The notes beneath the pieces are model-generated. The model searched no databases. It was not told where the DNA came from and saw only the letters and a list, made by a program, of their open reading frames with translations. From assembly GCA_000751295.2 (NCBI GenBank), contig CCMO02000001.1:2591501-2655500 (forward strand): 64,000 nt of DNA, in the 5' to 3' direction. The translations under genes were made by a program, and so were the position numbers. This DNA is from a bacterium YEK0313. GTDB lineage: Bacteria > Pseudomonadota > Alphaproteobacteria > Rhizobiales > Phreatobacteraceae. This document shows, in pieces, positions 24,722 to 33,123 of the stretch. The stretch's first letter is position 1. Each line of letters opens with the position of its first letter.

Positions 24722-26031
24722 CACACGGGCCTCCCATTCGTGTCGAACAGGCCGGTGGGCCTGACGACGATCAACAAGACGAGCGCGGTATAGACGGCTA
24801 TGTCGCGCCATTCGATAGGCAAATAGCTCGACCAGGCGGTTTCCGCGAGGCCGAGCACCAGGCCGCCGACGAAGGCGCCGGGCACCGAGCCGACGCCACC
24901 GAGAATGGCGGCGACCAGGGCCTTCAGGCCGAACACCGTGCTGATGCCGAAATGGACGGAGCCGAAATGCATGGCATGGGCGAAGCCGGCGGCGCCGGCC
25001 ACCGCGCCCGACAGCGCAAAGGTAAGGGCGATCAGCCGGCCCTGGTCGATGCCGCACAGCGCGGCCATGCCGGGATCGTCGGCGAAGGCGCGCCAGGACC
25101 GGCCGAACCGGGACGCACGCATCAGCCAGACGAGGCCGAGCGCGGTGGCGAGCGCGAAGCCGGCGACGCTCATCTGGTTGAGCGTGACGGTCGTCACGAA
25201 GTCGCCCGCGCGTACGACCGGGATCGGGCCGGAGGCGATCGGTGGTGCCCAGCGGGCGGCCGCGCCATGCGTCAGGCGCAGGGCCTCGCCCAGGGCCACG
25301 GCGAGGCCGACCGTGGCCATCAGCACGGCCTGGCCGTTCCGCCGGCGACCGATGAGCGGCGCGAGCACCGCGCGGCCGACGGCGAGATTGGTGGCCGCGG
25401 CGGTCAGCGCGCCGACGGCGAGCGCCAGACCGAGCGCCGGGCCCGGCCCGAGGCTCGTCGCCGTGATGGCGACGAGGCCGATGGCCCCATAGGCGCCGGC
25501 CACGGCAATCTCGCCGAAGGCCAGGTTGATGCGGCCGATGAGGCCGTAGACGAGGGCGAAGGCGGTGGCGAGCAGGCCGTAGAGCGTGGCCGGCACCAGC
25601 CCGTTCGCCGCCTGCTGGAGGCCGTAGGCGAGCGGCATCGGCACGGCGGGGACGGCAGCTTCCGCCTGCCGGCGCGCTGCGGCCGCGGCGGTGATCGCGG
25701 CATTGCCGAGCCACCAGCGCTTCAGGATCTGCAGCCGGACCGGGCTGAGCGGGCCGCGTTCGGTCTCCAGTCGCACGAGGTCGAAGCGGGCGGTGTCGGC
25801 GCCGCCGCCCGCGAAGACGCAGATGAGGTGATGCGATCTGTTCTCCTGGCCGGGCTCGCGCGCGAGATAGGCGATGCGCACGGCGTGCTCGTAGCCGGCG
25901 ACCGGGCCGTAGCGGATCTCGCGGATCGCCGTGCCATCGGCATGCAGCGCCGGCATCACGTCGCGGCAGATGCGCAGGTGGTCGGGCGCGACCACGCTGG
26001 TGCAGGCGCCGAGCGCAAGGCCGGCAGCCAT
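24721..26031 (-). CDS. LivH-like ABC permease with an N-terminal lipoprotein-like domain
   Basis: 436 residues. Residues about 140-430 are a branched-chain amino-acid permease of the LivH type (GLVPATLYGLLATAFALVYG, INLAFGEI, GKT-like cytoplasmic loops, KALVAAILGGVGSVPGAFVGG). The first 125 residues are not permease: a lipobox-like LGAC at 7-10, then a soluble, charged domain with paired cysteines (ICRDV, ICVFAG). A better signal sequence would begin upstream of 26031 but no standard start codon is there. No liv ATPase, second permease or binding-protein gene is nearby, and ilvA follows directly. Confidence 0.8.
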   Translation of the reverse strand: MAAGLALGACTSVVAPDHLRICRDVMPALHADGTAIREIRYGPVAGYEHAVRIAYLAREPGQENRSHHLICVFAGGGADTARFDLVRLETERGPLSPVRLQILKRWWLGNAAITAAAAARRQAEAAVPAVPMPLAYGLQQAANGLVPATLYGLLATAFALVYGLIGRINLAFGEIAVAGAYGAIGLVAITATSLGPGPALGLALAVGALTAAATNLAVGRAVLAPLIGRRRNGQAVLMATVGLAVALGEALRLTHGAAARWAPPIASGPIPVVRAGDFVTTVTLNQMSVAGFALATALGLVWLMRASRFGRSWRAFADDPGMAALCGIDQGRLIALTFALSGAVAGAAGFAHAMHFGSVHFGISTVFGLKALVAAILGGVGSVPGAFVGGLVLGLAETAWSSYLPIEWRDIAVYTALVLLIVVRPTGLFDTNGRPV

Positions 26032-26113
26032 GATCGGCCAGAGCCGCCAGGAGAGCCCGGTGCTCCGGGCGAGCGCCCGGCGCGGCCGGCCCGGCTGCGC
26101 GGCCGGCTTCAGC

Positions 26114-27163
26114 TCAGCCTCTGGCGTTGAGGAGGTCGGCCGCCCGCGGCGCGAAATAGGTCAGGATGCCGTCGCAGCCGGCGCGCTTGAAGCCGATGAG
26201 GCTCTCCATCATCGCCCGGTCGCCGTCGATATAGCCGGCCCGCGCGGCGCCCTCGATCATCGCGTATTCGCCCGACACCTGATAGGCGTAGGTCGGCACG
26301 CCGAAGGCGTCTTTGACGCGCCTGCAGATGTCGAGATAGGGCATGCCGGGCTTCACCATCACCATGTCGGCGCCCTCGGCGAGATCGAGCTCGACTTCGC
26401 GCAGGGCTTCGTCGCTGTTGGCCGGGTCCATCTGGTAGGTGCGCTTGTCGCCGATCAGCGTCGCCTTGGTGCCGATCGCGTCGCGGAACGGCGCATAGAA
26501 GCCCGAGGCATATTTGGCCGCATAGCTCATGATCTGCGTCTCCTCGAAGCCGGCGGCGTCGAGGGCCGACCGGATCGCGCCGATCCGGCCGTCCATCATG
26601 TCGGACGGGGCGATGCAGTCGGCGCCGGCCTCGGCCAGCGCCAGCGACTGCCGGCAGAGGATGGCCACCGTCTCGTCGTTCAGGATCCGGCCGTCCGCGG
26701 TCAGGACGCCGTCATGGCCGTGCGAGGTATAGGGATCGAGCGCGGCATCGGTGATCAGCCCGATCTCGGGCACGGCCTGCTTGATCGCGCGCACCGCCCG
26801 GCACATCAGATTGTGCCGGTTCTCGGCTTCCGACCCGGTTGGGTCGCGCAGCGCCGGGTCGACATAGGGGAAGGGGGCGAGCGCGGGAATGCCGAGCTTC
26901 GCCGCCCGCTCGGCCTCGCGCACCGCCTCGTCGATGGTAATGCGGTCGACGCCCGGCATGCTGTCGATCGGGGTGCGCGGCTCCGGCGCATCGATGAGGA
27001 ACAGCGGCCAGATCAGGTCGTCGACGGTCAGCGTCGTCTCGCGCACCAGGCGGCGGCTCCAGTCGGCCTTGCGGTTGCGGCGCAGGCGCGTGGCCAGCGA
27101 CAGTTTTTCTGCTGATACGGCCGAGGGCAGCGGCTGGTGGCCGCGGAGCGCGCGGATCGACAT
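26114..27163 (-). CDS. hemB: Delta-aminolevulinic acid dehydratase (porphobilinogen synthase)
   Basis: 349 residues. Condenses two 5-aminolevulinate molecules to porphobilinogen in tetrapyrrole synthesis. The two active-site lysines are visible in SYAAKYASGFYAPFRDA and MVMVKPGMPYLDI. The metal-binding loop reads DAALDPYTSHGHDG with no cysteines, so it is the magnesium-type rather than zinc-type enzyme, as usual in alphaproteobacteria. The start at 27163 gives the family-typical N-terminus. Downstream on the same strand the LivH-like gene begins 82 bp later. Confidence 0.96.
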   Translation of the reverse strand: MSIRALRGHQPLPSAVSAEKLSLATRLRRNRKADWSRRLVRETTLTVDDLIWPLFLIDAPEPRTPIDSMPGVDRITIDEAVREAERAAKLGIPALAPFPYVDPALRDPTGSEAENRHNLMCRAVRAIKQAVPEIGLITDAALDPYTSHGHDGVLTADGRILNDETVAILCRQSLALAEAGADCIAPSDMMDGRIGAIRSALDAAGFEETQIMSYAAKYASGFYAPFRDAIGTKATLIGDKRTYQMDPANSDEALREVELDLAEGADMVMVKPGMPYLDICRRVKDAFGVPTYAYQVSGEYAMIEGAARAGYIDGDRAMMESLIGFKRAGCDGILTYFAPRAADLLNARG

Positions 27164-27369
27164 GGTTTTCTTCCCTTAGGGCGCCGGGCGTGTCCGACGC
27201 CCCGGCAGGACCAGCCCTAGCATCCCGGTCCGGTCGCGAACAACCCCGCCGGCGGTGTTCTGCGATACGTATTCGGCGAGGGCTGGCCAGTTATCTCACT
27301 TGTGTGCCTCAATTGTACTGCGGCCTTGGCCGAAGTGCCGAGTCGCGCGACGCGAAAGGGAGCACAGTG

Positions 27370-27660
27370 ATGGAAAGTCTTCTTCCTATTCTGATCCAGC
27401 TTATCGCAGGCGCCATTGGCGGCAACATCGCCGGCAAATCAGCCCCCAGTCTCGACCAGGGCACCTTGATCAACTCCATCGGCGGTCTGCTCGGCGGCGG
27501 TCTCGGCGGCCAGATCGTCACGGCGGTCCTGCCCGGGTTGCTGGCCGGAGGCGGACTTTCTCTTAGCGGTATTCTCTCCAGCCTGGTATCCGGCGGTGTC
27601 GGCGGCGGCGTTCTGCTGGCGATCATCGGAGCGGTCAAGAACGCCATGGGCAGCCGCTGA
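27370..27660 (+). CDS. Small glycine-rich membrane protein
   Basis: 96 residues from the ATG at 27370 behind AAGGGAG. The sequence has three hydrophobic glycine-rich stretches (LLPILIQLIAGAIGGNIAG, GGLLGGGLGGQIVTAVLPG and GGVGGGVLLAIIGAVKNAMG), typical of glycine-zipper helices packing in a membrane. A GTG immediately before could also be the start. I do not recognise a named family; similar short proteins are annotated as hypothetical in related genomes. It stands alone between hemB and the valine operon. Confidence 0.7.
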   Translation: MESLLPILIQLIAGAIGGNIAGKSAPSLDQGTLINSIGGLLGGGLGGQIVTAVLPGLLAGGGLSLSGILSSLVSGGVGGGVLLAIIGAVKNAMGSR

Positions 27661-27728
27661 CCGGCCTTTCCGCGTTCCCGCCGGCCTCTGCCGGGCGGCC
27701 GTATTGACCGCACGGGCGCCGGGCTCCT

Positions 27729-27760
27729 AATCCATTGGCGGAGGTGACCGCCAATGGATT
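27729..27760 (+). promoter_or_regulatory. Perfect 13-bp hairpin enclosing the ribosome binding site of the next gene
   Basis: Arms 27729-27741 and 27748-27760 are exact complements; the 6-nt loop AGGTGA is the core of the Shine-Dalgarno GGAGGTGA and the start codon (27754-27756) lies in the 3' arm. In RNA this would expose the Shine-Dalgarno but hold the AUG in a stem, a shape suited to translational control. In DNA the same dyad could be a repressor operator. Confidence 0.75.
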
Positions 27761-28893
27761 TCGTTCTGTCCGAAGACCAACAGGCCTTCCAGACCGTCGC
27801 GCGCGATTTCGCGCGGGACGAGATGGAGCCGCATGCGCGCGACTGGGATGCCGGCTCGGTCTTCCCCGAGGAGACGCTGCGCAAGGCGGCGGCATTGGGA
27901 TTCGCCGGCATCTATGTGAAGGAGGACGTCGGCGGCACCGGCCTGTCGCGGCTCGACGCGGCGGTCATCTTCGAGGAGCTGGCCAAGGGCTGTGTCTCCA
28001 CGACGGCCTATATCTCGATCCACAACATGGCCGCCTGGATGATCGACACGTTCGGCCATGAGGACCTGCGCCGGCGCTACCTGCCCGATCTCTGCAGCAT
28101 GAAGCACTTCGCCAGCTATTGCCTGACGGAGGCTGGCGCCGGCTCCGATGCGGCCTCGCTGCGCACGCGCGCCGTCAAGGACGGCAATTCCTACGTGATC
28201 AACGGCGCCAAGGCCTTCATATCCGGCGGCGGGCGCTCCGACGTCTATGTCGTCATGGCCCGCACTGGCGGCGAGGGCGCGCGTGGCGTCTCCTGTTTCG
28301 TGGTCGAGAAGGACACGCCGGGCCTCAGCTTCGGCGCCCAGGAAAAGAAGCTCGGCTGGAAGAGCCAGCCCACCGCGGTCGTCGATTTCGACAATGTCCG
28401 GGTGCCGGCCGAGAATCTCGTCGGCGAGGAGGGCCAGGGCTTCAAGATCGCCATGGCCGGTCTCGACGGCGGCCGCCTGAACATTGCCGCCTGTTCGCTC
28501 GGCGGTGCCCAGTTCTGCCTCGACCGCACGATCGGCTACATGAAGGACCGCAAGCAGTTCGGCGCGCCCCTGAGCGATTTCCAGGCCTTGCGCTTCCGGC
28601 TCGCCGACTATGCGACGGAACTGGAGGCGGCCCGGCTGATGGTGCATCGCGCCGCCGTCGCGGTCGGCGCCAAGGAGCCGCGCGCCACCACCATGGCAGC
28701 CATGGCGAAACGGTTCGCGACCGATGTCGGTTTCGAGGTGGTCAACGGCTGTCTTCAACTGCACGGCGGCTACGGCTATCTCAACGACCATCCGATCGAG
28801 CGCATCCTGCGCGACGTCAGGGTCCATCAGATCCTGGAAGGCACCAACGAGATCATGCGCGTCATCGTCTCGCGCGACCTTCTCGGATCCTGA
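27754..28893 (+). CDS. Isobutyryl-CoA dehydrogenase (acyl-CoA dehydrogenase family)
   Basis: 379 residues of the FAD-dependent acyl-CoA dehydrogenase fold: CLTEAGAGSDAASLRTRA (FAD/substrate loop), FGAPLSDFQALRFRLAD, and the catalytic Glu362 in LEGTNEIMR. High similarity in feel to ACAD8-type enzymes and its place directly before a 3-hydroxyisobutyryl-CoA hydrolase and 3-hydroxyisobutyrate dehydrogenase make oxidation of isobutyryl-CoA to methacrylyl-CoA in valine breakdown the likely role. Translation begins within a strong hairpin. Confidence 0.9.
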   Translation: MDFVLSEDQQAFQTVARDFARDEMEPHARDWDAGSVFPEETLRKAAALGFAGIYVKEDVGGTGLSRLDAAVIFEELAKGCVSTTAYISIHNMAAWMIDTFGHEDLRRRYLPDLCSMKHFASYCLTEAGAGSDAASLRTRAVKDGNSYVINGAKAFISGGGRSDVYVVMARTGGEGARGVSCFVVEKDTPGLSFGAQEKKLGWKSQPTAVVDFDNVRVPAENLVGEEGQGFKIAMAGLDGGRLNIAACSLGGAQFCLDRTIGYMKDRKQFGAPLSDFQALRFRLADYATELEAARLMVHRAAVAVGAKEPRATTMAAMAKRFATDVGFEVVNGCLQLHGGYGYLNDHPIERILRDVRVHQILEGTNEIMRVIVSRDLLGS

Positions 28894-28919
28894 CAGCAAA
28901 CGGTTCAGTTTCCCGCTCC

Positions 28920-30005
28920 ATGTCCTCATCGAACAGCCGATCCGACACTTCCGAAATCCTCATCGAGCGGCGCGGCAAGGCCGGTCTGATCACGCTCAAC
29001 CGGCCGGCGGCGCTCAACGCCCTGACGCTCGGCATGGTCCGCGCCATGCGTCCCGTGCTGGAGGCCTGGGCGGTCGATCCGGCCGTCACCCGCGTCATGA
29101 TCATGGGCGCCGGCGACAAGGCCTTCTGCGCCGGCGGCGACATCCGCGTGCTGCACGATCTCGGCAGGGCCGGGCGGCAGGACGAGGCGCTGGAATTCTG
29201 GCGCGAGGAATATGAACTCAACATCCTGATCAAGCGCTTCCCCAAGCCGTTCATCGCGCTCGTCGACGGCATCGTCATGGGCGGCGGGGTCGGCGTCTCG
29301 GTCCATGGCAGCCATGTCGTGGCGGGCGAAAAATTCGCCTTCGCCATGCCCGAGGTCGGCATCGGCTTCTTCCCCGATGTCGGAGGCACCTATTTCCTGC
29401 CGCGGATTCCCGGCGAGATCGGCACCTATTTCGCGCTCACCGGCGCGCGCATGAAACAGGGCGACGCGCTGTCGACGGGCCTTGCGACCCATGCAGCGGC
29501 CTCGGCCGCCTTCCCCGCGCTGATCGATGCCCTGACCCAGGCGGATGCGGTCGATTCGGTGCTCGAGGCCGTCGCCCGCACCTCGACCGTGCCGCAGTCG
29601 ATCACGGCCCGGCGCGGCCTCATCGATCGCGCGTTCCGTTTCGATACGGTCGAGGAGATCCTCGCCGCGCTCGACGCCGAGGCGGCCGCCGAGCCCTGGG
29701 CCGGCGAGACCGCGGCGTCGATCCGCCAGAAATCGCCGACCTCGCTGAAGATCGCGCTCGCCCAGGTGCGCGCCGGCAAGGCGATGAGCTTCGAAGCGGC
29801 CATGGCCACCGAATTCCGCATCGTTTCGCGGCTCTGCCGCGGCCACGACTTCTACGAGGGGGTGCGCGCCGTCATCATCGACAAGGACAACCGCCCGGCC
29901 TGGCAGCCGGCCGCGCTTGCCGCGGTAACGGCCGAAATGGTCGCCGGCTATTTCGCCCCGCTCGGCGCCGGCGAGCTGGTGCCGCCCGCGGGACCTGCCT
30001 CGTGA
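28920..30005 (+). CDS. 3-Hydroxyisobutyryl-CoA hydrolase
   Basis: 361 residues of the enoyl-CoA hydratase/isomerase superfamily in its longer HIBCH form: ITLNRPAALNALT, the oxyanion-hole segment KAFCAGGDIRVLHD, DGIVMGGGVGVSVHGSH with the second oxyanion glycines, and PEVGIGFFPDVGGTYFLPR. It hydrolyses 3-hydroxyisobutyryl-CoA, the step that removes CoA in valine degradation. The start at 28920 lacks a clear Shine-Dalgarno but is 26 bp after the dehydrogenase stop, so coupling is likely. Confidence 0.92.
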   Translation: MSSSNSRSDTSEILIERRGKAGLITLNRPAALNALTLGMVRAMRPVLEAWAVDPAVTRVMIMGAGDKAFCAGGDIRVLHDLGRAGRQDEALEFWREEYELNILIKRFPKPFIALVDGIVMGGGVGVSVHGSHVVAGEKFAFAMPEVGIGFFPDVGGTYFLPRIPGEIGTYFALTGARMKQGDALSTGLATHAAASAAFPALIDALTQADAVDSVLEAVARTSTVPQSITARRGLIDRAFRFDTVEEILAALDAEAAAEPWAGETAASIRQKSPTSLKIALAQVRAGKAMSFEAAMATEFRIVSRLCRGHDFYEGVRAVIIDKDNRPAWQPAALAAVTAEMVAGYFAPLGAGELVPPAGPAS

Positions 30006-30472
30006 GCACGACCAAGCCGAGGCTCGGCGGCGACGCGCCGATCCAGGCCCATGCCGCGGCGCGGCTCGACTGGGTGCGGATCCTGACCTGGTTCCTGCGC
30101 GGGCTGGCCCTGCTCGCGCTCGGCCGCGGCCTGTTCCATTGGGCGGTGATCTGCGGCTTCCAGCAGCTCGACGGCGTCGAGTTCGAGCAGCTCGCTCCGG
30201 GACTGCAGACCGCGACGGTGTTTTTCGCCGTCATCGAGCTCGTCGCCGGCGTCGGCCTCTGGCTCACCGCCGCCTGGGGCGGCGTGGTCTGGATCCTCGC
30301 CACCATGGTGGGGCTGGTGATCGACGTCTCCGCGCCGATGGGCATGCAGGGCTGGGTCGAGACCGCCGGCCGGCCACCGCTCGTCTCGGCCGGCGATGTC
30401 GCGCTCGTTCTCATCTATATCGTGGTGGCCACCATGGCCGCCCGCCAGATCGACCAGGGCAGCGCAGACTGA
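30002..30472 (+). CDS. DUF6163-like membrane protein
   Basis: 156 residues from a GTG whose last bases overlap the hydrolase stop (GTGA). Four hydrophobic segments can be seen (LTWFLRGLALLALGRGLFHW; TVFFAVIELVAGVGLWLTAA; GGVVWILATMVGLVIDVSA; SAGDVALVLIYIVVATMAA), with an N-terminal cytoplasmic tail. Matches the DUF6163 proteins of Hyphomicrobiales by layout and by its usual place between the hydrolase and mmsB. Function unknown; co-location with valine catabolism is conserved in this order as far as I recall. Confidence 0.8.
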   Translation: MSTTKPRLGGDAPIQAHAAARLDWVRILTWFLRGLALLALGRGLFHWAVICGFQQLDGVEFEQLAPGLQTATVFFAVIELVAGVGLWLTAAWGGVVWILATMVGLVIDVSAPMGMQGWVETAGRPPLVSAGDVALVLIYIVVATMAARQIDQGSAD

Positions 30473-30509
30473 CCCGCAGCACCCGGGCAGGACCCGTGAG
30501 GAGGATATC

Positions 30510-31397
30510 ATGAGCACCATCGCGTTCATCGGCCTCGGCAATATGGGCGGCCCGATGGCGGCCAACCTGGTCAAGGCCGGCCATACCGTGATCGGCGTCG
30601 ACGTCACCGAGGCCGCGATCGCGCGCCATGTCGCCGCCGGTGGCGCGCGCGCCGCATCGATCGCCGAGGCGGTCGCCGGCGCCGACGCCGTCGTCACCAT
30701 GCTGCCCTCCGGCCGCGAGGTGAGCGCGCTCTATCTCGGGCCGCAGGGCATCGTGGCCCATGCCAAGGCCGGGGCGCTCTTCATCGATTCCTCGACCATC
30801 GACGTCGACACCGCCCGGGCGGTGGCCAAGGCCGCGGCGGAGAAGGGTTTCGCCATGCTCGACGGGCCGGTTTCCGGCGGCGTCGGCGGGGCTGCCGCCG
30901 GCACGCTCACCTTCATGTGCGGCGGCGAGGACGATACCTTCGCGCGTGCCAAGCCGCTGCTCGAACAGATGGGCAAGACCATCGTCCATGCCGGCGGTCC
31001 CGGCAACGGCCAGGCGGCCAAGATCTGCAACAACATGATCCTCGGCATCACCATGATCGCCACTTCGGAGGCTTTCGTGCTCGCCGAGAAGCTCGGGCTC
31101 GACGCCCAGAAGCTGTTCGACATCGCCGCCAAGTCGTCGGGGCAGTCCTGGTCGCTCACCACCTATTGCCCGGTGCCCGGCCCGGTGCCGACGAGCCCGG
31201 CCAACCGCGACTACCAGCCGGGCTTCACCGCGGCGATGATGCTGAAGGACCTGAAGCTCGCCCAGGACGCTGCGCGCTCGGCCAATGCGGTGACGCCGCT
31301 CGGCGCCGAGGCGGCCTCGCTCTACGGCCTGTTCGCGGCGCAGGGCGGCGCACAGACCGACTTTTCCGGCATCGTCCGCTTCCTGCGCGGCCAGTGA
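30510..31397 (+). CDS. mmsB: 3-Hydroxyisobutyrate dehydrogenase
   Basis: 295 residues of the beta-hydroxyacid dehydrogenase family. N-terminal NAD-binding IGLGNMGGPMAANL (7-20), substrate-binding DGPVSGGVGGAAAGTL (118-133), and the catalytic Lys171 in AAKICNNM. It oxidises 3-hydroxyisobutyrate to methylmalonate semialdehyde, completing the three-step run encoded by this operon. ATG at 30510 has a strong GAGGAGG. The stop lies in a 15-bp palindrome shared with the stop of the convergent gene. Confidence 0.94.
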   Translation: MSTIAFIGLGNMGGPMAANLVKAGHTVIGVDVTEAAIARHVAAGGARAASIAEAVAGADAVVTMLPSGREVSALYLGPQGIVAHAKAGALFIDSSTIDVDTARAVAKAAAEKGFAMLDGPVSGGVGGAAAGTLTFMCGGEDDTFARAKPLLEQMGKTIVHAGGPGNGQAAKICNNMILGITMIATSEAFVLAEKLGLDAQKLFDIAAKSSGQSWSLTTYCPVPGPVPTSPANRDYQPGFTAAMMLKDLKLAQDAARSANAVTPLGAEAASLYGLFAAQGGAQTDFSGIVRFLRGQ

Positions 31398-31406
31398 GCG
31401 GTCCGC

Positions 31407-32021
31407 TCAGCGGTGGGGCACGACGCCCCACGGCTGCAGCACGCTGGACGAGCCGGCCCAGGTGATCCGCTCGATGCGCCAGTCGCCGGTGGTCAGCCGC
31501 CGCAGGCCGACCGCGATCCGCTGCGGCTCGCCGTCGGTGGCGATGCCGGCAATGGCTGTGGTGTCGCCCGCGTCGATGCTGCTGATCTGGGCGGCCGGGC
31601 CGAAGGTGAACGGCAGGACGCCGGCCCGGTCGGCCGCCAGCATGATGTTGTCGAACGAGACGGCGGGATCGGCGAGCGCGTCGTCGCTTTCGTCGCCGCC
31701 ATTGCGTTCGCCGACATGCGCGCCGGGCAGGTTCATGCCCCTGACCTTGGGAAACAGCGGCTGCAGGCTGAAATAGCGGGCGATCGTGCCGGAAAAGCCG
31801 GACTTCGCCCGCGGCGACAGCAGAAAGAACACGGCGAAATAGTCGGACCGGCGATAGGTCCGGATCAGCGTCGTCAGGGTTGCCGCCGGCGAGCTCATGT
31901 CGAGCCGGTCGAGGAAGGTGCGCTGCGGCGCAGGGCTCTGGGCCCGGCTCGTGGAAACGTCGAACGGCACGGCACAGGCGAGTGCGAGGAGAACCGCCGC
32001 AGGCCGCAGCAGTCCGGTCAT
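31407..32021 (-). CDS. Exported protein of unknown function
   Basis: 204 residues from the ATG at 32021, which overlaps the stop of the preceding gene by ATGA. A signal peptide covers about 1-28 (LLRPAAVLLALACAVPFDVS up to SRAQ). The mature part has an AATLTTLIRTYRRSDYFAVFFLLSPRA segment and ends in a strand-rich stretch (RIAVGLRRLTTGDWRIERITW) like NTF2-type or DUF-type beta folds. No family recognised. With its upstream partner it forms a two-gene exported-protein operon. Confidence 0.75.
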   Translation of the reverse strand: MTGLLRPAAVLLALACAVPFDVSTSRAQSPAPQRTFLDRLDMSSPAATLTTLIRTYRRSDYFAVFFLLSPRAKSGFSGTIARYFSLQPLFPKVRGMNLPGAHVGERNGGDESDDALADPAVSFDNIMLAADRAGVLPFTFGPAAQISSIDAGDTTAIAGIATDGEPQRIAVGLRRLTTGDWRIERITWAGSSSVLQPWGVVPHR

Positions 32022-32620
32022 CCTTCGGGCCGCAGCTCCGGCAGCCGATAGTCCGCGAGAGTGGTGATCGTTGCCATTCGCCATGTCCTCAAGCCCACCA
32101 GGAATTCCCGTGCCCCGTCGCCATAGCCGCGCCGGCTGATGGCGAACAGGTTCACGCCGTCGCGGCGTGGAGTGTACCGGTAGGCATTCCATTCGATGAT
32201 CGTGGCATCGCCTTGTCCGGCGCTCATCACGAAATCGAGGATGATCTCGCCGCGCCCCTCATTGCGCAGGACCTGGTAGTTGACCACGGGATCGCTTGCC
32301 TTGCGGCGGTCGAGCGTATTGATCTGGCTGCCGGCGGCGGCCGCGACGGTGACGCCCGAGGTCAGCGTTTCCACGATCAGCATGGCGGCGTAGCGTTCCA
32401 GCCGCTGGCCGGCCGGCAGGTATTCCTGTTTGATGTAGGTCGGGTTCGGCCGGGCGCTCCAGGTGAGGAAATAGTCGGCGCCGTCGAAACGGATCGGCCC
32501 GGGCAGGCCGAGATGGTCCTTGGCCGGGCCCGCCTGCGCCCAGGCCGGCCCGCTGCCGGCAAGGACGACAAGTGCGGCGGTCAGCGTGCGGCGGCTCAAG
32601 CGGTGGTGCGTTTCGGACAT
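32018..32620 (-). CDS. Exported protein of unknown function (partner of the next gene)
   Basis: 200 residues from the ATG at 32620, behind GGAGAG about 8 nt away; an ATG at 32635 is possible. The N-terminus HRLSRRTLTAALVVLAGSG ending in AWA before QAG is a signal peptide, with the SRR pair suggesting possible Tat export. The mature protein has PGPIRFDGADYFLTWSARP and RGEIILDFVMSAGQGDATIIEWNAYRY in pieces but matches no family I know. It is coupled to the next exported protein by an ATGA overlap, hinting at a joint envelope function. Confidence 0.72.
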   Translation of the reverse strand: MSETHHRLSRRTLTAALVVLAGSGPAWAQAGPAKDHLGLPGPIRFDGADYFLTWSARPNPTYIKQEYLPAGQRLERYAAMLIVETLTSGVTVAAAAGSQINTLDRRKASDPVVNYQVLRNEGRGEIILDFVMSAGQGDATIIEWNAYRYTPRRDGVNLFAISRRGYGDGAREFLVGLRTWRMATITTLADYRLPELRPEG

Positions 32621-33123
32621 GGCGCGGCTCTCCATCTCTCCTGGCCTCGACTTCGGCGATCATCTGCAGCCGGCACGGCTCCTCCGGCCAGTGCCGGGGC
32701 TTGCGCGCGCTTGCTGGCCGTGGCGCGAGAATCCGGCATCGCTCCGGATATGCCCAAGGAAGTATAAATGGCCGATGGTTGATTGAACCTATCCGCCATC
32801 AGGCCGATGGTTGACCGTCCCTTTCCGAATTCGGCGGCGATCGCGATCGAATTCGAGTCAAATCCGCCAGGAGCGGGCTTCGGATCGTGAATCGTTTCTT
32901 GCCGCAATTGCCTGAGGTTTATGAAGAGAAAACAAGAGATTTTCAAAAGATCAATTCAAGATCTTGTTCAGCCTGTGAGGGTTAAGCCGCCTTCATCGTA
33001 TTTTTTGGGCAGCTCTTAAAACTCGCGGGCCTAATTTGGCTGCCGACACGGACGGAAAACAGGGCCGTCCAGCCGAGGGCAAAAAAACGCCCCGGCACCC
33101 GCAACAGGATATGAGGCGTCACC
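32621..33123. other. Divergent control region with direct repeats
   Basis: About 500 bp between two divergent transcription units, A+T-rich from about 32,780 to 33,070. It holds two copies of the 13-mer GGCCGATGGTTGA (32770-32782 and 32802-32814, 32 bp apart, three helical turns) and two CGAATTCG (32826 and 32848). No coding frame was convincing. Promoters for both sides must lie here; no clear -35/-10 pair was assigned. Confidence 0.55.
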
